Assembly (NCBI GenBank): GCA_002402965.1
Contig: DHGW01000027.1
Location: forward strand, 1-54,885
From: Bacteroidales bacterium UBA4788
GTDB lineage: Bacteria; Bacteroidota; Bacteroidia; Bacteroidales; VadinHA17
Direction: 5' to 3'
Length of the DNA: 54,885 bases
Shown: positions 35,403-43,337 of the stretch, piece after piece
How the letters are laid out: each line of letters begins with the position of its first letter
Numbering within the stretch: position 1 is the stretch's first letter
Translations under genes and position numbers: made by a program
Notes under the pieces: model-generated
Databases searched by the model: none
Seen by the model: the letters and a program-made list of their open reading frames with translations, nothing else
What the model was told of the DNA's origin: nothing

Positions 35403-36143
35403 TTATTTATAACCGCCGGCAGCTGAAGGATAATCTGCAGAGTATCCGTGATGTCCTGTGAAGATATACTGCACACCCTCAAGGCCGGAGATATTTTCTA
35501 CTGACCTGTGTGCTCTGCGGGCATTCTTGTTTATGTATTTTGGGAAGAGACTGATCACTCCGTTCTCCAGGCTAACAGCGTCACCTGTAAACAGGTAAAT
35601 GTCATTCACCCTGTAACAGGTAAGCCCTGTTGTGTGACCAGGGGTGGGGACAGGCTCGATCCGTACCCCGCCGATCCTGACGACCTTTTCATCAAGAAGC
35701 CTGTAATCCGTAACATCGATCTTATTTCCGATCCAGAGCGCCCTTCCGGTCTCCCCGTTTATCATCTGTTCCTCATCTTCATGGAGCCAGACCGTTGCCC
35801 TTTTAAAGACTGACAATCCGCCGGCATGATCGGTATCGGTGTGAGTCAGGAATACAGCCTTCACCCTTTCGGGATCAATGTCGAGCTTCTTTATCTCGTC
35901 CTTGATTGTTCCAGGCTTAATACCGGCATCTATTGCAATGAAATCACTCCCGTCCCGGATCAGGTACATATTCACATATTTGTCCCTCACGGCAAAAACA
36001 TCCTCAGTCAGCCCGGCTGTATCTGCGGATGTCATTTTCTTCACGGATGATCTGAAGGCTATCATGTAAATTACTACGAGAGCAAGAAGGAAGATTATGA
36101 TTCCCGGAAACCACCGCCCAGGTTTGCCGAAAAACTTTTTCAT
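35403..36143 (-). CDS. membrane-anchored MBL-fold metallo-hydrolase
   Basis: This 246-residue protein has one N-terminal membrane helix (residues 12-30) and a metallo-beta-lactamase domain behind it, probably on the outer face of the inner membrane. The metal motifs are THTDTDHAGG, the His of PGHTTG, the Asp of TGDAV and the His of TGHHG. Many relatives are thioesterases, glyoxalases or lactonases; the substrate here is unknown. It has its own good promoter, divergent from the TetR efflux operon. Confidence 0.9.
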   Translation of the reverse strand: MKKFFGKPGRWFPGIIIFLLALVVIYMIAFRSSVKKMTSADTAGLTEDVFAVRDKYVNMYLIRDGSDFIAIDAGIKPGTIKDEIKKLDIDPERVKAVFLTHTDTDHAGGLSVFKRATVWLHEDEEQMINGETGRALWIGNKIDVTDYRLLDEKVVRIGGVRIEPVPTPGHTTGLTCYRVNDIYLFTGDAVSLENGVISLFPKYINKNARRAHRSVENISGLEGVQYIFTGHHGYSADYPSAAGGYK

Positions 36144-36181
36144 TGCTTTTGAATTTTGTTAATGCGCCACTGAACAACTAT

Positions 36182-36213
36182 CAAATTTAAATAATACGTG
36201 AAATTCTTGCAAA
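36182..36213 (-). promoter_or_regulatory. promoter of the MBL-fold gene
   Basis: On the minus strand TTTG (36210-36213), a 20-base spacer and TAAATTTG (36182-36189) fit the Bacteroidota consensus. The leader is about 30 bases. Confidence 0.65.
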
Positions 36214-36234
36214 TAATAATATTACTGATTAATT

Positions 36235-36276
36235 TTGACCAATTGGTTAATCATTTTGGTTAAACTAAATAGTTAA
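36235..36276 (+). promoter_or_regulatory. candidate TetR operators before the efflux operon
   Basis: Two imperfect palindromes stand in the 45 bases before tetR: TTGACCAATTGGTTAA (36235-36250, 14 of 16 symmetric) and TTAAACTAAATAGTTAA (36260-36276). TetR-family repressors usually bind such sites next to their own gene, so autoregulation and control of the efflux genes is likely. Confidence 0.5.
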
Positions 36277-36280
36277 TATA

Positions 36281-36916
36281 ATGGTAAAAGCCAGGGAAAC
36301 TGACAGCCATACAAGGGAGAAAATCTTCAGGGCAGCCAGCGAGATATTCGAGGAGAAAGGCTATTCAGGGGCCAGGATGCAGGAGGTAGCGGATAAAGCC
36401 GGGGTAAACAAGGCGTTGCTTCATTACTACTTCCGCAGCAAGGAACAGCTTTTCAAGGAGGTCTATATGGCGCTGCAGAAAAAGATGTTTGAAAAGATCA
36501 TTTCTATCCTGAGGGAGGATCTCCCATTCAAGGAAAAGATAAAGAAGTTCCTCGATGAGCATATAGAGTTCATGATAAAGAACCAGAGGCTGCCGTTATT
36601 CCTTCTTAACGAGATGTCACAGAATCCGGAACTGATTGAATCGATCAGGGAGACTGTCAGGTTTAACGACCTGAGAACAATGATCTATGACCGGCATGCA
36701 AAGGAAATGAAAGCCTATGGCATAAAGAAATCCGACATGTCGCAGCTGATGGTCACCATCATTTCATTCTCGGTTTTCCCGGCTCTGGCGTATGACATGA
36801 TCACATTGCTCATGCCGGAGCTGAAGGAAAGAAAAAGATTCAATGAATACATGCGGGAGAGGAAGGATTTTGCCTCAGATATGCTCTTCACTGCATTAAA
36901 AAACCGGAAGAAATGA
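36281..36916 (+). CDS. TetR-family transcriptional regulator
   Basis: This 211-residue protein has the TetR N-terminal helix-turn-helix (about 12-58: EKIFRAASEIFEEKGYSGARMQEVADKAGVNKALLHYYFRSKEQLF). The C-terminal part is an all-helical ligand-binding domain rich in hydrophobic and Arg/Lys residues. It is the first gene of the efflux operon and overlaps tolC by four bases (ATGA). By analogy with E. coli CecR, which controls ybhGFSR, it probably represses the pump until a toxic ligand binds. The ligand is unknown. Confidence 0.95.
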   Translation: MVKARETDSHTREKIFRAASEIFEEKGYSGARMQEVADKAGVNKALLHYYFRSKEQLFKEVYMALQKKMFEKIISILREDLPFKEKIKKFLDEHIEFMIKNQRLPLFLLNEMSQNPELIESIRETVRFNDLRTMIYDRHAKEMKAYGIKKSDMSQLMVTIISFSVFPALAYDMITLLMPELKERKRFNEYMRERKDFASDMLFTALKNRKK

Positions 36917-38202
36917 AAAGGACAGTTATTTTTATTGTTCTCTTGGCCATTCTTTGCGGTGCCGGGGCACAGATCAGGGTGACACTGGAGCAGTGCTACG
37001 ATGCTGCCGCTGCCTTTTCACCGCTGTCAGGTGAGAGGGAAATTTACTCCGGCATGACGCTGTTGCGTGACCGGAACCTGGCGGCGTCATGGCTGCCGTC
37101 ACTGGACCTTGGCGGCTCGTTCAACTACCAGTCTGACGTTGTGGACATGTCCGAACTGCTTGGTTCCATACCCATACCCGCCGGCTCACTGCCGTCGATA
37201 CCGCATGAGCAGTACAGGGCAACAGTGGATCTCAACCAGGTGATATGGGACGGAGGGGTAACCCGCAGCGCCAGGGAGGTGGAGAGGGTGGTAAGTGAGC
37301 TGAACTTGCAGCAGAACGAGGCCGACCTCTACAGGCTCCGCGAACAGGTAAATAACTACTTTTTCTCACTGCTCCTTGTCAGGAGCCAGTCTGAGGTGAC
37401 ATCGGTCCTGATCTCAGAACTGAATTCACGTATTAAAGAGGCTTCATCCGGGGTGGAAAACGGCGTTGTTCCGTCGGTGACACTCGATGTGCTCAGGGCT
37501 GAGATGATTAGAGCGGAGCAGTCGGCCGCCGAGCTTGGCCGAAGGGCAGACGCACTGGTGCAGGCGCTGGAACAGATAACCGGGATGACGGAATTGAAGA
37601 ACGCAGAACTGATCCTGCCTGACCAGGTTATTGCCGGCAGCGATCTGAAAGACAATCCTGATCTGCGTCTTTTTGACACACGCAGTCGCCAGCTGGAGCT
37701 ATCAAAGAACCTGCTTAAGAATCAGCGCATGCCAAAGGTCTTTGGCTTTGCCCAGGCCGGGTACGGAAATCCTCCCGGCAATAACTTTCTGTCTGACAAT
37801 CCTGATGTATACTATTCTCTTGGGGCCGGACTGAAATGGAACATCTATGACTGGGGCAGGAACAGCAATGACCGCAGGTCGATCACCCTGCAGCAGCAGC
37901 TTCTGGACATCAGGAAGAGTGCGGCGGCAGAGGCGTTGCAACGGCTTCTGACTCTTAAGCTGTCAGAGATTGAGTCGGTGCGCGAGGCTGCCGCCCGGGA
38001 TGATGAACTGATTGACATACGAAGAAGGATTGCAGCCACTGCGGCCTCGCAGCTTGAGAACGGGGTGATCACGGCCTCGCAGTACATGACAGAGTTCAAC
38101 AATGAGAAGCAGGCTGTGATTGCCGCCGCAGCCAGGAAGATCAGCATTGCACGGGCAGAAACTGAATACTTATATATCACAGGATACAAAACTCAACAGT
38201 AA
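36913..38202 (+). CDS. TolC-family outer membrane efflux protein
   Basis: This 429-residue protein has a signal peptide (MKRTVIFIVLLAILCGAGAQ) and the OEP fold: two repeats of long helices, with beta segments near 55-80 (LDLGGSFNYQS) and near 265-300 (GFAQAGYGNP, YSLGAGLKWNIYDWG). It should form the outer-membrane channel for the pump encoded downstream. Its start overlaps the tetR stop (ATGA) and the next gene begins after one base. Confidence 0.94.
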   Translation: MKRTVIFIVLLAILCGAGAQIRVTLEQCYDAAAAFSPLSGEREIYSGMTLLRDRNLAASWLPSLDLGGSFNYQSDVVDMSELLGSIPIPAGSLPSIPHEQYRATVDLNQVIWDGGVTRSAREVERVVSELNLQQNEADLYRLREQVNNYFFSLLLVRSQSEVTSVLISELNSRIKEASSGVENGVVPSVTLDVLRAEMIRAEQSAAELGRRADALVQALEQITGMTELKNAELILPDQVIAGSDLKDNPDLRLFDTRSRQLELSKNLLKNQRMPKVFGFAQAGYGNPPGNNFLSDNPDVYYSLGAGLKWNIYDWGRNSNDRRSITLQQQLLDIRKSAAAEALQRLLTLKLSEIESVREAAARDDELIDIRRRIAATAASQLENGVITASQYMTEFNNEKQAVIAAAARKISIARAETEYLYITGYKTQQ

Positions 38203-38203
38203 T

Positions 38204-39082
38204 ATGAAAAAGCTACTCATACCTCTTCTTCTGATTCTTGTCGCCGGTTGTGGCAGGGGTGAGAGCGATGCCGACGCATGGGGCACCTTTGAGGCTGATG
38301 AGGTTATCATCTCCGCCGAGACCTCGGGCAGGATTATCAGCATGGATGTCACAGAAGGCATGGTTGTGGCTGGCGGCGCCGTCATCGCCGTCACCGACAC
38401 CACGATGCAGGTGTTGCAGCGTGCCGAGCTGGATGCGGTGACGGCGCAGGCGCAGGCGCGCCTGGCGGGCATTGCGGCGCAGGAGGCCGTGATACGCCAG
38501 CAGATGGATAACCTCTCCGTGAATATTGAGCGTACGCGCCGCATGCTCGCTGACGGCGCCGCCACACAGAAACAGCTCGATGACCTCAACGGTCAGATGG
38601 AGGTACTCCGCCGGCAGGCCGAGGCCAACAACACCCAGCGCCGCTCAGTGGCTGCCGAGCAGCAGAGCATCGCCGCCAAAAGAGCCCTCCTCGATGAACA
38701 GCTGTCACGCAGCACCGTCCGCGCCCCATATACGGCTACAGTCATTGACACTTATGCCTCGGCATATGAGCTGACCGCAGCAGGCAAACCGCTTGTCAGG
38801 CTCGCCAACATGAAAACAATGAAACTGAAGGTGTGGGTCAGCGGCGCACAGCTGGCAGATGTAAAGATCGGAGCCACCTGCACCGTCCGCATCGACCAGG
38901 GAGAAAAGGAATTTAAAGACTATACCGGAACCGTAACCCATGTATCTGAAAAGGCGGAGTTCACACCCAAGATCATACAGACAAAGGAGGAGCGGGTGAC
39001 ACTGGTCTACGCCGTGACAATTGATGTTCCAAACGACGGCTCAATAAAAGCCGGGATGCCCGGGGAAGCGATATTCAACTGA
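38204..39082 (+). CDS. HlyD-family periplasmic adaptor, lipoprotein
   Basis: This 292-residue adaptor starts MKKLLIPLLLILVAGC (lipobox). A biotinyl-lipoyl-like half (GTFEADEVIISAETSGRIISM) leads into a helical hairpin (about 75-170, rich in Ala, Gln and Glu) and back to a beta-barrel part (STVRAPYTATVIDTYASAYE). It resembles E. coli YbhG and should link the ABC transporter to the TolC channel. The ATG at 38204 gives the signal; the in-frame upstream extension overlaps tolC. Confidence 0.93.
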   Translation: MKKLLIPLLLILVAGCGRGESDADAWGTFEADEVIISAETSGRIISMDVTEGMVVAGGAVIAVTDTTMQVLQRAELDAVTAQAQARLAGIAAQEAVIRQQMDNLSVNIERTRRMLADGAATQKQLDDLNGQMEVLRRQAEANNTQRRSVAAEQQSIAAKRALLDEQLSRSTVRAPYTATVIDTYASAYELTAAGKPLVRLANMKTMKLKVWVSGAQLADVKIGATCTVRIDQGEKEFKDYTGTVTHVSEKAEFTPKIIQTKEERVTLVYAVTIDVPNDGSIKAGMPGEAIFN

Positions 39083-39114
39083 TCTGAAGGCAGATAACGT
39101 AACCCTCAACAGAA

Positions 39115-40026
39115 ATGAACGCCATAGAGGCCTATAACATCACCCAGAGGTACGGCAGGGTCACCGCGGTTGACGATGTCTCCTTCAGCGTCGGCGAGGG
39201 TGAACTCTTCGGGTTCATTGGTCCCGACGGCGCAGGCAAGACAACCCTCTTCCGCATCGCCGCCACCCTGATCATCCCGTCAGGCGGGAGGATTACCCTC
39301 TTCGGCCTCAACGTCGTCAGCAACTTCAGGGAGCTGCGTAGCCAGATCGGTTATATGCCGGGCCGTTTCAGTCTCTACCACGACCTCACCGTGGAGGAGA
39401 ACCTTAACTTCTATGCTACCATCTTCGGCACCACAATCAAAGAAAACTATCATCTCATTGAGCCCATCTACAAACAGATAGAGCCTTTCAAAAAACGTCA
39501 GGCCGGGCGTCTCTCCGGGGGCATGAAACAGAAACTTGCCCTCTCCTGCGCCCTGATACACAAGCCAAGGATACTCATCCTCGACGAGCCCACCACAGGC
39601 GTTGATGCAGTCTCCCGTACGGAGTTCTGGGAGATACTTGCCGGCCTGAAGAACGAGGGAATCACAATTATCGTTTCAACACCCTATATGGACGAGGCCC
39701 TCCGCTGTGACCGCATCGCACTGATACAGGAAGGAAAGCTCCTTGGCATCGACACACCAGCCAGAATACGCAACTCATACAGCAGGAAGCTCTATGCCGT
39801 AAGCCACCCTGACAGGTACAGGCTCCTCCTAGCCCTGCGATCCCTGCCACAGGTTGTCAGCCCGGAGCCGTTCGGCGACTCAGTGCACGTCGTACTCCGT
39901 GATGATGCTGATCCTGCGGAGGTGAAAAGAGCACTTGAAGGAGCAGGTCTCAGTGGCGCTATAATAGCCGAAACCGTCCCGGGCATAGAGGATGTATTCC
40001 TTGAACTCATGCAGAAGGAGGTCTGA
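39115..40026 (+). CDS. ABC transporter ATP-binding protein (YbhF N-half-like)
   Basis: This 303-residue subunit has Walker A GPDGAGKTT, signature LSGGMKQKL and Walker B ILILDEPTTGVD. The Asp in Walker A (GPDGAGKTT, not GPNGAGKTT) is shared, as I recall, with the first ATP-binding half of E. coli YbhF. A C-terminal extension of about 80 residues follows. Together with the next ABC gene it probably forms a heterodimer in place of the single two-domain YbhF. Confidence 0.94.
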   Translation: MNAIEAYNITQRYGRVTAVDDVSFSVGEGELFGFIGPDGAGKTTLFRIAATLIIPSGGRITLFGLNVVSNFRELRSQIGYMPGRFSLYHDLTVEENLNFYATIFGTTIKENYHLIEPIYKQIEPFKKRQAGRLSGGMKQKLALSCALIHKPRILILDEPTTGVDAVSRTEFWEILAGLKNEGITIIVSTPYMDEALRCDRIALIQEGKLLGIDTPARIRNSYSRKLYAVSHPDRYRLLLALRSLPQVVSPEPFGDSVHVVLRDDADPAEVKRALEGAGLSGAIIAETVPGIEDVFLELMQKEV

Positions 40027-40055
40027 AGGTCTGAAAGTCTAAAGTCTGAAGGTCA
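40021..40055 (+). repeat. short tandem repeat of GTCTGAA-type units
   Basis: Four and a half units of 7-8 bases (GTCTGAAG, GTCTGAAA, GTCTAAA, GTCTGAAG, GTCAG) begin inside the last codons of the first ABC gene and run into the gap before the second. The first unit supplies the TGA stop. Confidence 0.75.
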
Positions 40056-40077
40056 GGGGAAGTATGAAACAGAATTA

Positions 40078-40821
40078 ATGATGGAGAGGGAAAAAGTCAT
40101 AGAAGTAAGGGACCTGGTGAAGAGGTTCGGGTCGTTCACAGCGAATGACCGGCTGACATTCGACGTCTACAGGGGAGAGATATTCGGTTTCCTGGGTGCC
40201 AACGGCGCCGGGAAGACGACGGCCATGAGGATACTGTGCGGGCTCTCGCGCCCTACCTCCGGAAAGGTGACTGTTGCCGGCATCGATTCACACCGCCCCG
40301 AGGAGATAAAGAAGCGTATCGGGTACATGTCTCAACGCTTCTCCCTCTATGAGGACCTGACGGTAAACGAGAACATCGAACTCTACGGTGGCATATACGG
40401 CATGACGATGAAAGAGATACGCCCCCGCAGGGAGGAACTGCTCCGAAGACTCAGTTTCACCGGCTATGGCAATACGCTGATACTGGCTTTGCCTCTTGGC
40501 CTTCGGCAGAAACTCGCCTTTGCTGTAGCGCTCTTCCACGAGCCGGAGATTGTCTTTCTCGATGAGCCTACAAGCGGGGTTGATCCCGTCACCCGCCGGC
40601 AATTCTGGGAGATGATCTATGAGACGGCCTCACGGGGCATTACAGTCTTCGTGACAACGCATTACATGGACGAAGCCGAATACTGCGACCGCATTACAAT
40701 CATGAGCGAAGGCAGGATAGTAGCCCTCGACACCCCCTCCGCCCTGCGGCAACAGTACGGGACAGCCTCGGTGGAGGAGCTGTTCGTGAAGATCGCCAGA
40801 CCTCAAAGGATTAACGCATGA
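40078..40821 (+). CDS. ABC transporter ATP-binding protein (YbhF C-half-like)
   Basis: This 247-residue subunit has Walker A GANGAGKTT and Walker B IVFLDEPTSGVDP, but the usual LSGG signature is LPLGLRQKL. A similar LPLG variant occurs in the second half of YbhF as I recall it. The gene starts with ATGATG at 40078, 51 bases after the first ABC gene, and overlaps the first permease by four bases. The two ATPases are unequal, so the pump is likely asymmetric. Confidence 0.93.
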   Translation: MMEREKVIEVRDLVKRFGSFTANDRLTFDVYRGEIFGFLGANGAGKTTAMRILCGLSRPTSGKVTVAGIDSHRPEEIKKRIGYMSQRFSLYEDLTVNENIELYGGIYGMTMKEIRPRREELLRRLSFTGYGNTLILALPLGLRQKLAFAVALFHEPEIVFLDEPTSGVDPVTRRQFWEMIYETASRGITVFVTTHYMDEAEYCDRITIMSEGRIVALDTPSALRQQYGTASVEELFVKIARPQRINA

Positions 40822-41939
40822 AAAGATTCATGGCATTTGTGCGCAAGGAGTTCCTCCACATCTTCCGCGATGTCCGGACGCTGGTAATCCTTTTCGGTAT
40901 ACCGGCAGCACAGCTGCTCATCTTTGGGTATGCCGTCAGGACCGACCTGAAAAATGCCTCAATCGCCGTGCTCGACAATGCCCGTGATAATGTCTCGAAT
41001 GAGCTTATTAACAAACTGGAAGCCTCTGATTTCTTTACAATAAGCAACCGGCTGGACTCCTTTGACGAGATCGATGCCACCTTTAAAAAGGGAAAGATAA
41101 AAGCAGTGGTCGTCTTCCCCGCGGAAATGTCAGCCACACTGACCCGCGAGGGCCATGCAACAGTCAGCATAATAGCCGATGCCTCGGAGCCAAATACAGC
41201 CAGCCTGGTGACAGGATATACTTCAGGCATAATGAACGACTACTCCGCCACTCTGACAAAACAGATCACCTCAGGTCTCCCTGTCATTATTCCTGATGTG
41301 AGGATGTACTTCAACCCTAACCTCGAAAGTCACTTCATGTTTATACCGGGGATTATAACACTGGTACTCATACTGTTATCAGCCCTGCTGACATCAGTCT
41401 CAATAGTTCGTGAAAAAGAGTTCGGCACCATGGAGGTGTTGCTTGTTTCACCTCTGAAACCATGGCAGATTATTGTGGGAAAGGTGGCACCATACTTCTT
41501 TCTGTCACTCTTCAACGTGATTATAATTCTCCTGATGGCATGGTTCGTCTTTAAGCTGCCTGTCAGGGGAAGCATCGCTCTGCTCATTGCCGAGTGCATG
41601 CTCTATATCCTTATGGGATTGTCATTTGGGATACTTATCTCCACAATTGTGGACAAAATGGAGAATGCGATTATCATTACATTTATGGGACTGCTTCTTC
41701 CGGGGCTGCTACTGTCGGGCTTTATCTTCCCGATAGAGAATATGCCGAAGATCTATGATTATGTAAGCATGATTATGCCACCCAGGTGGTTCATTGAGAT
41801 TATCCGCCCGATCATGATCAAGGGAGCCGGATTTGAATATGTCTGGAAGGAGACGCTGATACTTGCAGGAATGACGCTTTTCCTGATTGTGCTCAGCGCC
41901 AGGAAGTTCAAAGTAAGGCTGGAGGAAAACGCAAGATGA
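40818..41939 (+). CDS. ABC-2 type permease, first copy
   Basis: This 373-residue protein has an N-terminal helix (near 25), a large extracytoplasmic domain (about 50-175) and five or six C-terminal helices (about 180-365). The pattern REKEFGTMEVLLVSPLKPWQIIVGKVAPYF is typical of ABC-2 membrane subunits such as YbhS. It starts within the stop of the preceding ATPase gene (ATGA). Its own stop overlaps the first of two micro-ORFs. Confidence 0.93.
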   Translation: MKRFMAFVRKEFLHIFRDVRTLVILFGIPAAQLLIFGYAVRTDLKNASIAVLDNARDNVSNELINKLEASDFFTISNRLDSFDEIDATFKKGKIKAVVVFPAEMSATLTREGHATVSIIADASEPNTASLVTGYTSGIMNDYSATLTKQITSGLPVIIPDVRMYFNPNLESHFMFIPGIITLVLILLSALLTSVSIVREKEFGTMEVLLVSPLKPWQIIVGKVAPYFFLSLFNVIIILLMAWFVFKLPVRGSIALLIAECMLYILMGLSFGILISTIVDKMENAIIITFMGLLLPGLLLSGFIFPIENMPKIYDYVSMIMPPRWFIEIIRPIMIKGAGFEYVWKETLILAGMTLFLIVLSARKFKVRLEENAR

Positions 41940-41977
41940 AAACGTTGTCGTCACGGATGAAAAAGGAGGGCGCATGA
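41936..41977 (+). CDS. micro-ORF 1 (13 codons) between the two permease genes
   Basis: ATG at 41936 overlaps the stop of the first permease (ATGA). The frame encodes MKTLSSRMKKEGA and stops at 41975-41977, sharing ATGA with the next micro-ORF. It is too short for a folded product; a role in translational coupling is inferred from position alone. Confidence 0.4.
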   Translation: MKTLSSRMKKEGA

Positions 41978-42021
41978 TGAGGATTGTGTATGTCTTGCAC
42001 AGAAGGGAGACCGCCAGATGA
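41974..42021 (+). CDS. micro-ORF 2 (15 codons) between the two permease genes
   Basis: ATG at 41974 follows a strong GGAGG (41965-41969) with normal spacing, rare among neighbours here. The frame encodes MMRIVYVLHRRETAR and its stop overlaps the second permease start (ATGA at 42018-42021). It completes a chain of four-base overlaps from one permease to the other. Confidence 0.4.
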   Translation: MMRIVYVLHRRETAR

Positions 42022-43130
42022 GAAGACTGCTGTTTCTCCTCAAGAAAGAGTTCCGGCAGATAGTCCGGAATCCGTTCATGCTCAGGGCTATCATAATGGT
42101 CCCCCTGTTGCAGATGCTTATTCTTGTGCCAGCCATCACCTTCGGGATAAAACGTCTCGACCTGGCCGTGACGGACAATGACAGGAGTCCCGCTTCGCGC
42201 GAGCTGATATCGAAGCTGGCCGGATCCACATTCTTCAAAACGACTGCCGCTCCCATTAACATTGCCGGGGCCGGGGCACTTCTCCTCTCAGGCGATGCCG
42301 ACCTGGTACTGATAATTCCGAACGACTTCTCCGAGGGATTGGCAGGCATGACGAAACCCCGGCTGCAGGTACTTGTCGATGCTGTCAACTCCACTCAGGC
42401 AATGCTTGCGTGGAGTTACCTGACGTCAGTTGTACGCGATTACAACATGGATGTGGTCATGGCCACGGGAGCAGCGCCATCGGCGATCCCCGGGATAAAT
42501 ACATCTCCCCGCTACTGGTACAACCCGACGCTTAACTACAAGCATTTCATGCTCCCCGGGGTGCTTGTAATATTGATCATTGCCATCGGCCTTATGCTGG
42601 CGGGACTGAACCTCGTTAAGGAGTTGGAGACGGGGACCCTGGAGCAGATCAATGTCACCCCCATCAGGAAATGGGAGCTTATAATCTCAAAGGTTATTCC
42701 TTTCTTCATTCTGGGATTGCTTGACCTGGCCCTGGGGTTGACGGTCGGTTGGATCGCTTTCGATATTCCGTTCGAGGGCAGCATCCTGCTCTTCTTTGCC
42801 TGCTCCGCCATCTTCCTGGTTGCTGTGCTGGGGATGGCGCTATTCTTCTCTACTCTTGTATCCAACAGGCAGCAGTACCTCTTTGTGGCGTTCTTCTTTA
42901 CGATGATATTCATTCTCATGAGCGGTATCTTTACTCCAAGTGAGAGTATGCCGCGATGGGCGCAGCAGTTCAACTGGATTAATCCAGTGGCTTACCTTAT
43001 GCGCATCAACCGTATGGTGATGCTCAAGGGGGCAGGGTTCAGTGACATTGCCCGTGACATGGGGCTGTTGTCGGTCCTGGCCATGGGCTTCATCTCTCTT
43101 GCAATCAGAGGATATCGAAAACGGGCCTGA
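42018..43130 (+). CDS. ABC-2 type permease, second copy
   Basis: This 370-residue protein has the same plan as the first permease: N-terminal helix, external domain (about 50-170) and a C-terminal helical bundle, with KELETGTLEQINVTPIRKWELIISK in the cytoplasmic loop. It resembles YbhR. It completes the efflux operon and is followed by hairpins and a terminator. Its start lies in an ATGA overlap with micro-ORF 2. Confidence 0.93.
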   Translation: MRRLLFLLKKEFRQIVRNPFMLRAIIMVPLLQMLILVPAITFGIKRLDLAVTDNDRSPASRELISKLAGSTFFKTTAAPINIAGAGALLLSGDADLVLIIPNDFSEGLAGMTKPRLQVLVDAVNSTQAMLAWSYLTSVVRDYNMDVVMATGAAPSAIPGINTSPRYWYNPTLNYKHFMLPGVLVILIIAIGLMLAGLNLVKELETGTLEQINVTPIRKWELIISKVIPFFILGLLDLALGLTVGWIAFDIPFEGSILLFFACSAIFLVAVLGMALFFSTLVSNRQQYLFVAFFFTMIFILMSGIFTPSESMPRWAQQFNWINPVAYLMRINRMVMLKGAGFSDIARDMGLLSVLAMGFISLAIRGYRKRA

Positions 43131-43209
43131 TCCGGGGGGCAACCTTATTACAATTCTGAATGGTCTACGACCAAAATTTATTTTATACTCCTGTCCTACA
43201 ATGCTTTAT

Positions 43210-43239
43210 GCGCTACGCGCAATCGTTGGCCGCAGGCCA
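43210..43239 (+). other. two small inverted repeats downstream of the efflux operon
   Basis: GCGC-TAC-GCGC (43210-43220) and TGGCC-GCA-GGCCA (43227-43239) follow each other in the 207-base gap after the second permease. No gene is evident in the gap. They may shape the 3' end of the operon mRNA or be a degraded small repeat. Confidence 0.45.
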
Positions 43240-43291
43240 TCACGCTCCAGTTGCCAACACTACTGCCTTCCCTGCAATCTGGCTCCTTCGC

Positions 43292-43321
43292 TAAAATGAC
43301 CCGCCGGCTGGCGGGTCATTT
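43292..43321. terminator. bidirectional terminator between the efflux operon and the VOC gene
   Basis: A perfect 13-base stem (43292-43304 with 43309-43321) with loop GGCT carries AAAA at one base and TTTT at the other. It lies 16 bases from the VOC stop and can serve both strands. Confidence 0.88.
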
Positions 43322-43337
43322 TCATACGCTCGGCCCT

